Positions 50,506 to 58,204 of a DNA stretch of 64,000 nt are shown here, piece after piece (the first letter of the stretch is position 1; every line of letters begins with the position of its first letter). The position numbers and the translations under genes were made by a program. Origin of the DNA: Nakamurella alba (GTDB lineage: Bacteria > Actinomycetota > Actinomycetes > Mycobacteriales > Nakamurellaceae); NCBI RefSeq assembly GCF_009707545.1, contig NZ_WLYK01000001.1, positions 620,001 to 684,000 of the forward strand, read 5' to 3'. The notes beneath the pieces are model-generated. The model was not told the origin of the DNA and made no database searches. It saw nothing but the letters and a program-made list of their open reading frames with translations.

Positions 50506-52086
50506 ATGGCCCAGGAACCGGAGCCCACCTCCAGGGTCGGGGTGCGCGACGTCCTGGGCCTACCCGGGCTGACGGGGGCGGAGCTGCTCGGCGGCGCGCC
50601 GGCACTGGACCGCCGGCTGTCCCGGGTCCGCCTCGTGCCGCACACCTGGACCGGCGCGGCGGACCTGTCCGGGGCCGCCTACGTGCTGGACGGTCACCGG
50701 CTGCACCGCGACACCTTCGTGGTGGACACCACGCTGCGCCGGATGGAGGAGGCGGGGGCGGCACTGCTGGTCGTCGTCGCGCCGGCCCAGCCGATCGGCC
50801 TGTCCGCCGGACGACTGGCCGACAAGCTCGGCCTCGCGCTGGTCCGGATCGACGGCGATGTGCTCGAGGTGGCCGACGGCATGCGGGATCTCGTCGAGGC
50901 GCCGCTGCGCACGGTGGCCCGGCTGTTGCTCGAGGCGCTGGACGCCGTCGCACGGACCGGCCCCGGGATCGCCGACGTGCTGGGCACCCTGGACCGGGCG
51001 TTGGCCGCCCGCAGCAGTCTGGTCGGGTCGGAGGGCGAGGTGGTGGCGGGTGCTCCCCTCGATCCTCCGGTCCCCGGCCGGGACCGGCTGGCGGTACCGG
51101 TGCGATCGACGACCGGCACGGGAACTCTTGTGGTGCAACCGGTTCCGCCGGCCCGCGGGGAGCAGCCGGCGTTCTGGCTGGTGCTGACCGATGACTCCGG
51201 ATCGTCGACCAACGCCGAGCTGCTGACCCGGATCGCCGGTCCGGCGGCGGCACAGCTCGCCACCCGGCTGCTGTCCGACCGGCTGGAACGGGAGCGGGAC
51301 GCCCGGGCCCGGATCGGCGCGCTGAACTCGATCCTGGCGGTGGGCGAGCGGCCGTCCGCCGAGTTGGTCGGGCAGCTCGGGCTGCTCGGCTGGTCCACCG
51401 ACGGCTGGTGCACGGCCCTGCACCTGAGGATCGCCGGGCCGGTCGAGCGGGTCGACCCGGCCCGGATCCCGGTGCTCACCGACGCTCTCGCCTCCGTGCT
51501 GGAGCGCGTGTTCCCCGGGCCGCTGATCGAACGGCCGGACGGCTGGAGCTCGTGGACCACGACCCCGACCGAACCGCCGGCCACCTCCTACCGCCTGCTG
51601 GTGACGGACCTCCGGCGGGCGCTGCAGGAGTTCGTGACCGGCCGGGACGGCCTCCGGGTGCACGCCGGCATCGGCCGCCCGTATGCGGGCGTGGTCGGAC
51701 TGCGGCAGAGCCTGGCGGAGAGCCGCGAGGCGGCGACCGTCGCGCAGGCCACCGGATCGCGCACGGCCGTGCAGCACGTCGACGAGCTCGGCGTACAAAG
51801 GATTCTCGTCGGCTGGTACACCTCCGACGAGTTCGGCGACTTCGCCCGGACCCTGCTGCGACCGATCACCGCCATCGACCCGGGGGAGGACCTGCTGCGC
51901 ACGCTGGCCGTCCACCTGGACAACGAGTCGTCGCCGACCGCCACCGCCGATGTGCTCGGCGTGCACCGGAACACGGTGATCAACCGGATCGCCCGGATCC
52001 GTCAGGCGCTGCAGGTCGACCTGGACGACCCGGACCAGCGGCTCGCCGTGCAGCTGGCCTGCCGGGTGGTCGGTCTCGGCGGCTGA
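50506..52086 (+). CDS. PucR-family transcriptional regulator
   Basis: 526 residues. N-terminal PucR-type purine-catabolism domain (about 10-125, VRDVLGLPGLTGAELLGG), a middle GGDEF-like region and a C-terminal HTH (about 460-520) with VHLDNESSPTATADVLGVHRNTVINRIARIRQ, diagnostic of the PucR/CdaR group. Such proteins control purine, allantoin and related nitrogen catabolism, matching the cluster directly upstream. The ATG has GGAGGAGG before it. Confidence 0.9.
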   Translation: MAQEPEPTSRVGVRDVLGLPGLTGAELLGGAPALDRRLSRVRLVPHTWTGAADLSGAAYVLDGHRLHRDTFVVDTTLRRMEEAGAALLVVVAPAQPIGLSAGRLADKLGLALVRIDGDVLEVADGMRDLVEAPLRTVARLLLEALDAVARTGPGIADVLGTLDRALAARSSLVGSEGEVVAGAPLDPPVPGRDRLAVPVRSTTGTGTLVVQPVPPARGEQPAFWLVLTDDSGSSTNAELLTRIAGPAAAQLATRLLSDRLERERDARARIGALNSILAVGERPSAELVGQLGLLGWSTDGWCTALHLRIAGPVERVDPARIPVLTDALASVLERVFPGPLIERPDGWSSWTTTPTEPPATSYRLLVTDLRRALQEFVTGRDGLRVHAGIGRPYAGVVGLRQSLAESREAATVAQATGSRTAVQHVDELGVQRILVGWYTSDEFGDFARTLLRPITAIDPGEDLLRTLAVHLDNESSPTATADVLGVHRNTVINRIARIRQALQVDLDDPDQRLAVQLACRVVGLGG

Positions 52087-52109
52087 GCAGGTCGCGGATC
52101 GGCGGACAT

Positions 52110-52131
52110 CGCCGGCCGGTGGGAGCCGGCG
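52110..52131. terminator. Bidirectional terminator PucR/WYL
   Basis: CGCCGGC pairs with GCCGGCG over an 8-nt loop in the 50-bp gap between convergent genes. Confidence 0.55.
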
Positions 52132-52136
52132 GATCG

Positions 52137-53117
52137 TCAGGCTCGGTGCCGCTCACCACCGCCGGCAGCGAGGAACCGGGCCCCGAGATCCCGCACCGCC
52201 GCCCGCAACTCCGGCCCATCCACCACGGTGAACGGCGAGGGCAGCACGGCCAGCTGTTCCGCGTACCAGTACGGGTTCCCGGTGGTCGCGGACAAATGGC
52301 AGCGCAGGTCGTCGACCGCCGTCAATCGGCCGAGGGAGCGGGGCAGCACCCGGCGCACCTTCTCCAGCGGGGCGTCGATGTCCACCTCCACCCGGTACTC
52401 CCAGCCCACGGCCAGGTGCTCCTCCAGCAGTCCGACCGGGTCGAGATCCGCCGGAGGAACGAAGGTCTCGTCGGTGACGGTCACCTGCTGCACCCGGTCG
52501 ATGCGGTAGGCGCGCAGCGTTCCGGAGTCCGATGTGCTGCGCCCCAACAGGTACCAGCGACCGTGCCGGACCACCACCGCCCAGGCCTGCACCTGCGCGG
52601 TCCACGCGCGGCCGGCCTCGGAGCGGTAGTCGAGGTGCACCACCCGGTGCCGCTGCACCGCCTGCACCAGGGTGGTGGTGGTGCCGGCGTCCGGCCGGGC
52701 CGCCGCCCGGTCCGGCGCGGCGGTGGTGCTCTGCCGGACGACCTCCGCCGCCGCGGCCACCGGTTCCGGCAGCGCCCGGACGATCTTGGCCAGGGCGCTG
52801 CCGGCCGGGTCGGCGCGGTCCGCGGCGTCGTGGTGCCCGTCCAGCACGGCCATCACCAGGCCGAGTGCCTCACCGCCGGTGAAGACCAGCGGCGGCAGCC
52901 GGAGGCCGCGGCCCATCCGGTACCCGCCGTACGGACCACGCACCGATTCGATCGCGATGCCGGCGTCCCGCAGCACCGTCACGCAGCGGCGGGCGGCACG
53001 CTCGGAGACCTCCAGCTCGTCGGCGATCCGCTGGGCCGTCACCCCGGGATTCGCCTGGATCAGCTCGAGCGTGCGCAGGGCGCGCGCGGTCGGTCCGATG
53101 TCCTGTGCGGCGGTCAC
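52137..53117 (-). CDS. WYL-domain (YafY-type) transcriptional regulator
   Basis: 326 residues from GTG 53117, which has GGAGG 5 nt upstream. N-terminal winged HTH (about 10-65) with TLELIQANPGVTAQRIADELEVSERAARRCVTVLRDAG, then a WYL domain (about 150-240) with VVRHGRWYLLGRS and LRAYRIDRVQQV, and the WCX extension. Divergently transcribed from the DinB gene with inverted repeats between them, so likely its regulator and an autoregulator. Ligand unknown. Confidence 0.92.
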   Translation of the reverse strand: MTAAQDIGPTARALRTLELIQANPGVTAQRIADELEVSERAARRCVTVLRDAGIAIESVRGPYGGYRMGRGLRLPPLVFTGGEALGLVMAVLDGHHDAADRADPAGSALAKIVRALPEPVAAAAEVVRQSTTAAPDRAAARPDAGTTTTLVQAVQRHRVVHLDYRSEAGRAWTAQVQAWAVVVRHGRWYLLGRSTSDSGTLRAYRIDRVQQVTVTDETFVPPADLDPVGLLEEHLAVGWEYRVEVDIDAPLEKVRRVLPRSLGRLTAVDDLRCHLSATTGNPYWYAEQLAVLPSPFTVVDGPELRAAVRDLGARFLAAGGGERHRA

Positions 53118-53138
53118 GAACACCTCCAGGTCGGATAG

Positions 53139-53171
53139 CGGACGCTCTACGTCCGGAACCGGACCTAGTGT
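53139..53171. promoter_or_regulatory. Divergent operator/promoter region WYL-DinB
   Basis: Inverted repeat CGGACG-CTCTA-CGTCCG (53139-53155), partly overlapping a second one TCCGG-AA-CCGGA (53152-53163), followed by TAGTGT (53166-53171), the -10 box of the DinB gene 7 nt before its ATG. Confidence 0.55.
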
Positions 53172-53178
53172 GCCGCAC

Positions 53179-53727
53179 ATGGACGCCGTGGAGACCCTGG
53201 ACACCCGGATCGACGAGCCCGGCCGCCGGCCGGGGGAGGCGGGGATGCTGCTGTTCGCGCTGCGCCGCTCGCGGGCGCAGTTCGCCTGGAAGGTGGGTGG
53301 GCTGGATGCCGAGCAGCTGGCCAGGCCGATGCCGCCCAGCTCGATGACCATCGGCGGGCTGGTCAAGCACCTGGCCCTGGTCGAGGAGCAGAAGATCGCG
53401 CTCGCGCTGACCGGGCGCCCGCCGGCGCCGCCGTGGGACACCCACGAGCCGGACACCGAGTGGACGTCGGCGGCCGCCGACACCCCGGAGCAGCTCTACG
53501 GCCTGTGGCGGGCGACCGTGGCCCGCGCGGAGGCCGCGCTCGCCGGGCTCACCGACGCGGACCTCGACCGGCCGGTGGCGGTCTGGCCGTGGGAGGGGGA
53601 GCCGCCGAACGTGCGGTTGCTGCTGGTCGACCTGCACGACGAGTACGCGCGACACGTCGGGCACGCGGACCTGTTCCGGGAGCGGATCGACGGCCTCACC
53701 GGTGAGGACCCGCCGCAACCGGAATGA
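53179..53727 (+). CDS. DinB/DUF664 family protein
   Basis: 182 residues, four-helix DinB-like bundle. The DUF664 pattern is clear: ALRRSRAQFAWKVGGLDAEQL, GGLVKHLALVEEQ, then LLVDLHDEYARHVGHADLFRE near the end with the metal-site histidines H70 (KHLAL), H158 (YARHVGHAD) region. Related to mycothiol-dependent enzymes; substrate unknown. Leaderless start after TAGTGT. Confidence 0.9.
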   Translation: MDAVETLDTRIDEPGRRPGEAGMLLFALRRSRAQFAWKVGGLDAEQLARPMPPSSMTIGGLVKHLALVEEQKIALALTGRPPAPPWDTHEPDTEWTSAAADTPEQLYGLWRATVARAEAALAGLTDADLDRPVAVWPWEGEPPNVRLLLVDLHDEYARHVGHADLFRERIDGLTGEDPPQPE

Positions 53728-53733
53728 GCCGGC

Positions 53734-54615
53734 GTGGACAGGCGCAACGCGGGAACCACTCCGGTCGTGATCGAACGGGACCTGACCCTGGCCGACGGCC
53801 GCACGCTGCATGTCTACGACACCGGGGAGCCGGGCGACGGCCGCACCGCGGTCGTCTGGCACCACGGCTCGCCGAACATCGGAGCACCGCCCCGTCCGTT
53901 GTTCGCCGCGGCCGATCGGCTCGGCCTGCGCTGGCTGTCCTACGACCGGCCGTCCTACGGCGGGTCCACGCCCCGTCCTGGCCGTGACATCGCCGCTGCA
54001 GCAGCGGATGTCGAGGCGCTGGTGGATGCCGCGGACGTCGGCTCGTTCGCACTGGTCGGGCACAGCGGCGGTGCCAGCCATGCGCTGGCCTCCGCGGCGC
54101 TGCTGCCGGACCGCGCGCTCGGGGTGCTGTCCATCGCCCCGATGGCGCCGCTGCAGCAGTGGCAGGCCGACGGCCTGGACTACTGGGCAGGCATGATCCC
54201 GTCCGGGGTGGACTCGTTGCAGGCCGCTGCGCAGGGTGCCGCGGCCAAGGAGGCCTACGAGGCGTCCGGCGCCGACTACGACCCGGGGTTCACCGCGGCG
54301 GACATGGACACCTTCCGCAGCGACTGGGCCTGGCTCGACGAGGTGGTCGGGCCCGGCACCGCGAACGGACCCGGCGGGCTGATCGCCGACGACCTGGCCT
54401 ACGTCGGTGACTGGGGCTTCGACGTCGCCGACATCCGTTGCCCGGTCCTGGTCCTCACCGGCGGGCAGGACCGGATCGCACCCGCCGCGCACGGCGGCTG
54501 GATCGCGGACCGGGCGCCGCAGGGCGAGCAGCAGCACCACCCGGAGGACGGCCACCTCTCCGTGCTCCGCCACGCGGAGGCGGCGCTGGAGCTGCTGGCC
54601 GGCCGGATCCGCTGA
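53734..54615 (+). CDS. Alpha/beta hydrolase
   Basis: 293 residues. Oxyanion-hole HHGSPN (about 43-48), nucleophile serine in GHSGGA, acid in LTGGQDRIA and histidine in PEDGHLSVL form a complete triad. No signal peptide. GTG start 6 nt after the DinB stop, so co-transcribed. Esterase, lipase or epoxide-type activity cannot be told apart. Confidence 0.9.
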   Translation: MDRRNAGTTPVVIERDLTLADGRTLHVYDTGEPGDGRTAVVWHHGSPNIGAPPRPLFAAADRLGLRWLSYDRPSYGGSTPRPGRDIAAAAADVEALVDAADVGSFALVGHSGGASHALASAALLPDRALGVLSIAPMAPLQQWQADGLDYWAGMIPSGVDSLQAAAQGAAAKEAYEASGADYDPGFTAADMDTFRSDWAWLDEVVGPGTANGPGGLIADDLAYVGDWGFDVADIRCPVLVLTGGQDRIAPAAHGGWIADRAPQGEQQHHPEDGHLSVLRHAEAALELLAGRIR

Positions 54616-54620
54616 GCGTC

Positions 54621-54635
54621 ACCGGCGAGGCCGGT
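54621..54635. terminator. Bidirectional terminator, hydrolase/glycosidase-like gene
   Basis: ACCGGC-GAG-GCCGGT stem-loop between stop codons 19 bp apart. Confidence 0.45.
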
Positions 54636-55696
54636 CAGACCCCGCTGCGCCAGAGGTTCACGTGCAGCAGGTCGAGGTACCGGCCGTACGGGGTGCCGCT
54701 GCGCCACTGGTTCGCGGTTTCCACCGCGGTGCCCTCGCCCCACTCGTTGTAGCTGGTGACCAACTGCCACGGCACCCGGGAGCCGACCATCTGCTTGATC
54801 GCCAGGTCCCAGGACCGGGGGTCGCGGGCCAGGATCGGCGACGAGCTGTTGGTGTGCCAGAAGCCGGGCGACACGGCGGCGGAGTTGCCCGGGACGGTGA
54901 CGATGCGGTGCACCGGGCCGTACTCGTGCCAGGCCCGCGGCTTGTAGGGGCAGCCGGTGTAGCCCGGAAAGACCTTGAACACCAGGTAGAACCGGGACTG
55001 GTTGGCCTGGACCCAGGTCTGCGCCTGGCTGCAGGAGAAGCTGCCGCCGGCCCATACGAACAGCACGGGCTTGCCGCCCACCCGCAGGAAGTTCTTGTCG
55101 ATGCCGTACTTGCCGCGGATGTAGGTCAGGTCGGAGTTGATCTGTGCGTAGGACCGGCCGGCCGGCTCGTAGTACAGGGACCAGCGGAACGGCGTGCCGT
55201 CGGCGGCACGCAGCTGGTACGGGAAGCGCACGTCGGCGAACGATCCCTGGCCCATCCAGGAGGCGATACCGGCGTTCAGGCCGGCGTAGCGCATCTGCGT
55301 CACGTTGCGGCGCGGTGCGCCGGGGGCGGCGTACGGGTCGTCGGTGCCGTACGTCGCGGTGAAGTGCGACGAGGTCGATCCCCAGCCGTAGTAGAAGGCC
55401 GCGCGGATCGGGAACCGGGGCTGCGGGTCGGACCCGGTCGGCCGGATCGGCACCGTCGGGGCCGCTGCCGAGACCGCCGGGGTGGCCAGGGCGTCCTGCG
55501 CCGAGGCCAGTGCGGATGCGGGCGAGCCGGCAGCTGCGAAGGCGGAGTCGGGGGCGATCTCGAAGTCCTGCACCGGTGCGGCGGGGGTCGGGACCGGTGC
55601 GGCCGCGGCCGTTCCGGTGCCGGTCACCAGGCCGGCCAGACCGATCAGCGCGGCCAGGCAGGCCGCGGACCAGCGGCGGGAGGTCCTCGTCGACAT
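54635..55696 (-). CDS. Secreted glycoside hydrolase family 99-like protein
   Basis: 353 residues from ATG 55696 (AAGGAG upstream). Sec signal peptide (AACLAALIGLAGLVTGTGTAAAAP), an Ala-rich linker to about residue 95, then a TIM-barrel-like domain with IRAAFYYGWG, YAGLNAGIASWMGQG, GKPVLFVWAGG and a C-terminal VTSYNEWGEGTAVE containing the acidic pair typical of GH99-like enzymes. Predicted to act on exported or environmental polysaccharide; linkage unknown. Confidence 0.8.
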   Translation of the reverse strand: MSTRTSRRWSAACLAALIGLAGLVTGTGTAAAAPVPTPAAPVQDFEIAPDSAFAAAGSPASALASAQDALATPAVSAAAPTVPIRPTGSDPQPRFPIRAAFYYGWGSTSSHFTATYGTDDPYAAPGAPRRNVTQMRYAGLNAGIASWMGQGSFADVRFPYQLRAADGTPFRWSLYYEPAGRSYAQINSDLTYIRGKYGIDKNFLRVGGKPVLFVWAGGSFSCSQAQTWVQANQSRFYLVFKVFPGYTGCPYKPRAWHEYGPVHRIVTVPGNSAAVSPGFWHTNSSSPILARDPRSWDLAIKQMVGSRVPWQLVTSYNEWGEGTAVETANQWRSGTPYGRYLDLLHVNLWRSGV

Positions 55697-55896
55697 GACC
55701 AGCTCCTTCACTCGGCGTCAGCAACAGTATGCACTCCGTGACCGAATCCCAGGAAGTCATGCTCTACCGCTGTGCTGGGCCGAACGGGGCGCGGCATTCC
55801 GATCAGGTGCGGCCATCCGGACAATTGACATTCCATGGCCACAGGAATCGTGGGAAAGACATTCGGGCACACTTCACGCACCGGGATGAAATTCGC

Positions 55897-55923
55897 CCGG
55901 GAATCGAGATCGTCGATTCCCGG
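55897..55923. promoter_or_regulatory. 27-bp inverted repeat upstream of the acyltransferase
   Basis: CCGGGAATCGA and TCGATTCCCGG, perfect 11-bp arms around GATCG, ending 38 bp before GTG 55962. Suits an operator or an RNA hairpin. The rest of 55697-55961 holds the divergent promoters; a minus-strand TACTGT is a possible -10 for the glycosidase-like gene. Confidence 0.6.
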
Positions 55924-55961
55924 CAATCTTCCGGACACGATTCGGTCGTTACCTTCCTCCG

Positions 55962-57182
55962 GTGGCAGACACCCTTCCGGTCACGGCTCCCGTCCGTCGC
56001 TCCGCGGCCATCGACATCGCCCGCGGGCTGGCGGTCTGCGCGGTGGTGGCGCTGCACATCGTCAACGGACTGGCCCCGCTCGACCTGATCCCGGACGGCA
56101 ACCGGCTCGCCCCGGCGATCGTCGACATCGGCCTGCTGCGGTTGCCTGCGCTCGCCCTGCTGCTGGGGCTGTTCATCCCCGGGGGTGTCGGGAAACGGGG
56201 GGTCGGCGGCTACATCTACTCGCGGGTGCTGATCGTCGGCTACATGTACGTGATCTGGTCGGTGATCCAGGGCGCGATCGGCGTCATCACCTCCGGTGTC
56301 CGGAACAACAAGACCGGCATCCTGGACATCCTCACGCTGTGGACCCCGGAACTGCAGCTGTGGTTCCTGCCGTACGTGGTCGTGGCGAGCGTGCTGATGG
56401 CGGTCCTGCGGCCGTGGCGGCACCCGGTGCTCGGCACGGTCGTGCTGGTGGTGTTCGCCGCGGTGGCGGTGCTGATGTGGGGGCGGAACTTCGAGATCGC
56501 CGGCACCTACGGGTTGAGCCTGCTGTTCTTCTCGGCCATCGGTGCCACCGTCGGGCTGCGCCGGATGGTGACGGCGCTGGAGCGGCCGACCTGGCTCTGG
56601 GTGCTGTTCGGTGTCATCGGCACCGCCGGCTTCCTGGTCGCCGTCCGCTGGCCGCACCGCCCGGCTGTCACCGGTGAGGGTGGCGTGACCACCTCGGTGC
56701 TCGTGGCCAGCCTGATCGCCACCCTGCTCGGTATCGTTGCGCTGCTGGCGGTCTCGAAGCTGCTGTCGATGATCCCGCGGGTGTCGGAGGCGCTGCAGCT
56801 GATCGGCCGGCACACGCTCGAGATCTACGTCATGCACATCGTTCTCTACGCCGGTACCCGGGTGGTGCTGCTGAAGGCGGGCATCGAGAACTTCACCGTG
56901 CACATGGTCGTCGGCATGCTGGCCGGGGTCGGCATCCCGATCCTAGCGGCGGTGCTCGCGCCGAGATGGCATCTGGGGTGGCTGTTCTCGCCCCCGGCCT
57001 GGCTGGACCGCGGGCTGCGCAGGATCGGCCTCCGGCTGGGCATCGGTCAAGGGGTTGCGCCGGAAGCGAACAAGGCGGAGGCTGCCACCGGTTCCGTGGC
57101 CCACGATCGCGGTGCATCGGTGCAGGTCCCGGCCCTGCCCGAGCAGCGGGACCGTCGGGCGGACGCCCGGGAGCACGTCTGA
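55962..57182 (+). CDS. Acyltransferase-3-like membrane protein
   Basis: 406 residues with about ten transmembrane helices. RRSAAIDIARGLAVCAVVALHIVNG carries the helix-1 motif of acyltransferase-3/OpgC-like proteins including the histidine, and ELQLWFLPYVVVASVLM and HTLEIYVMHIVLYAGTR are also characteristic. It probably O-acylates a cell-surface glycan. The C-terminal 45 residues are hydrophilic. GTG start follows a TACCTT box by 6 nt. Confidence 0.8.
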   Translation: MADTLPVTAPVRRSAAIDIARGLAVCAVVALHIVNGLAPLDLIPDGNRLAPAIVDIGLLRLPALALLLGLFIPGGVGKRGVGGYIYSRVLIVGYMYVIWSVIQGAIGVITSGVRNNKTGILDILTLWTPELQLWFLPYVVVASVLMAVLRPWRHPVLGTVVLVVFAAVAVLMWGRNFEIAGTYGLSLLFFSAIGATVGLRRMVTALERPTWLWVLFGVIGTAGFLVAVRWPHRPAVTGEGGVTTSVLVASLIATLLGIVALLAVSKLLSMIPRVSEALQLIGRHTLEIYVMHIVLYAGTRVVLLKAGIENFTVHMVVGMLAGVGIPILAAVLAPRWHLGWLFSPPAWLDRGLRRIGLRLGIGQGVAPEANKAEAATGSVAHDRGASVQVPALPEQRDRRADAREHV

Positions 57183-57212
57183 ACGACCCTGCCGGAGGCC
57201 GGGTTCCGAGCC

Positions 57213-57218
57213 TAGGCT
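57213..57218 (+). promoter_or_regulatory. -10 box of LLM oxidoreductase gene
   Basis: TAGGCT, 7 nt before ATG 57226. Confidence 0.45.
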
Positions 57219-57225
57219 CGACACC

Positions 57226-58128
57226 ATGCTTCTCGGACTGCAGGTTCCCTCGTTCACCTGGCCGGACGCCCCGGCCGCGACCGGTCCCACCTTCAAGCGC
57301 ATCGCCGTCGAGGCGGAGCAGGCCGGCGTCGCCAGCCTCTGGGTGATGGACCACTTCTTCCAGATCAGCATGGTCGGTCCCGCCGAGGACGACATGCTGG
57401 AGGGGTGGTCGGCACTCGCCTTCGCCGCCGCCGCGACGGAGAGGATCAAGCTCGGCACCATGGTCACCGGGGTGACCTACCGGCACCCCGGCGTGCTGAT
57501 CAAGACCGCCACCACGCTGGACGTGCTGTCCGGCGGCCGCGCCTACTTCGGCATCGGCGCCGCCTGGAACGAGGAGGAACACCTCGGTCTGGGCGTCCCG
57601 TACCCGCCGCTGAAGGAGCGTTTCGAGCGGCTCACCGAGACCCTCCAGTTGGCGCACCAGATGTGGAAGGACGACGACAGTCCTTTCCAGGGCACGCATT
57701 ACCAGCTGCAGCGGCCGCTCAACCACCCGCAGTCGGTCAGCCGGCCGCACCCGCCGATCCTGGTCGGCGGCACCGGCGAGAAGAAGACCCTGCGACTGGT
57801 CGGGCAGTACGCCGATGCCTGCAACATCTTCGAGATGGACCTGCCCGGCATCACGCACAAGCTCGAGGTGCTGCAGAGCCACGCCGCCGACGTCGGCCGC
57901 GACTACGCCGCGATCGAGAAGACCACGCTGGGCACCCTGGCGCTGTCGAAGGACGGTGCCGACGGCACCCAGACCGTGCAGCAGGCGGTCGACCGGTTCG
58001 GCCGGCTCGCCGAGATCGGCATCGACCATGCGCTGGTGAACATGCCGGCCGTCGCGGTGCCCGGCACCTTCGACCTGGTGGCCGAGGTGGCCGCGCAGAT
58101 CGCCCCGATCGTCCCCGCCGGTCGCTGA
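57226..58128 (+). CDS. F420-type LLM-class oxidoreductase
   Basis: 300 residues, luciferase-like TIM barrel: SLWVMDHFFQ, IKLGTMVTGVTYRHPGVLIKTATTLDVLSGGRAYFGIGAAWNEEEH, HPPILVGGTGEKKTLRLVGQYADACN. The motif set is that of the F420-dependent subgroup of actinobacteria. Substrate unknown. Length is normal. Confidence 0.92.
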   Translation: MLLGLQVPSFTWPDAPAATGPTFKRIAVEAEQAGVASLWVMDHFFQISMVGPAEDDMLEGWSALAFAAAATERIKLGTMVTGVTYRHPGVLIKTATTLDVLSGGRAYFGIGAAWNEEEHLGLGVPYPPLKERFERLTETLQLAHQMWKDDDSPFQGTHYQLQRPLNHPQSVSRPHPPILVGGTGEKKTLRLVGQYADACNIFEMDLPGITHKLEVLQSHAADVGRDYAAIEKTTLGTLALSKDGADGTQTVQQAVDRFGRLAEIGIDHALVNMPAVAVPGTFDLVAEVAAQIAPIVPAGR

Positions 58129-58168
58129 CCCGTCCCGGTCGTTTCGGCCCGTCAGCTCCACCGCGACA

Positions 58169-58204
58169 GCACCGCCCGATCCGGCTCATAGGATCGGGCG
58201 GTGC
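58169..58204. promoter_or_regulatory. Large palindrome spanning the GT87 promoter and start codon
   Basis: GCACCGCCCGATCC pairs perfectly with GGATCGGGCGGTGC around an 8-nt centre. The right arm contains the GTG start (58201) and most of a TAGGAT -10 box (58189-58194). It may also end the oxidoreductase transcript 41 bp upstream. Confidence 0.65.

Noticed and set aside
55825-55830. TTGACA promoter for the acyltransferase
   Set aside because: No -10 hexamer at 16-18 nt; the TACCTT box nearer the start is more likely.
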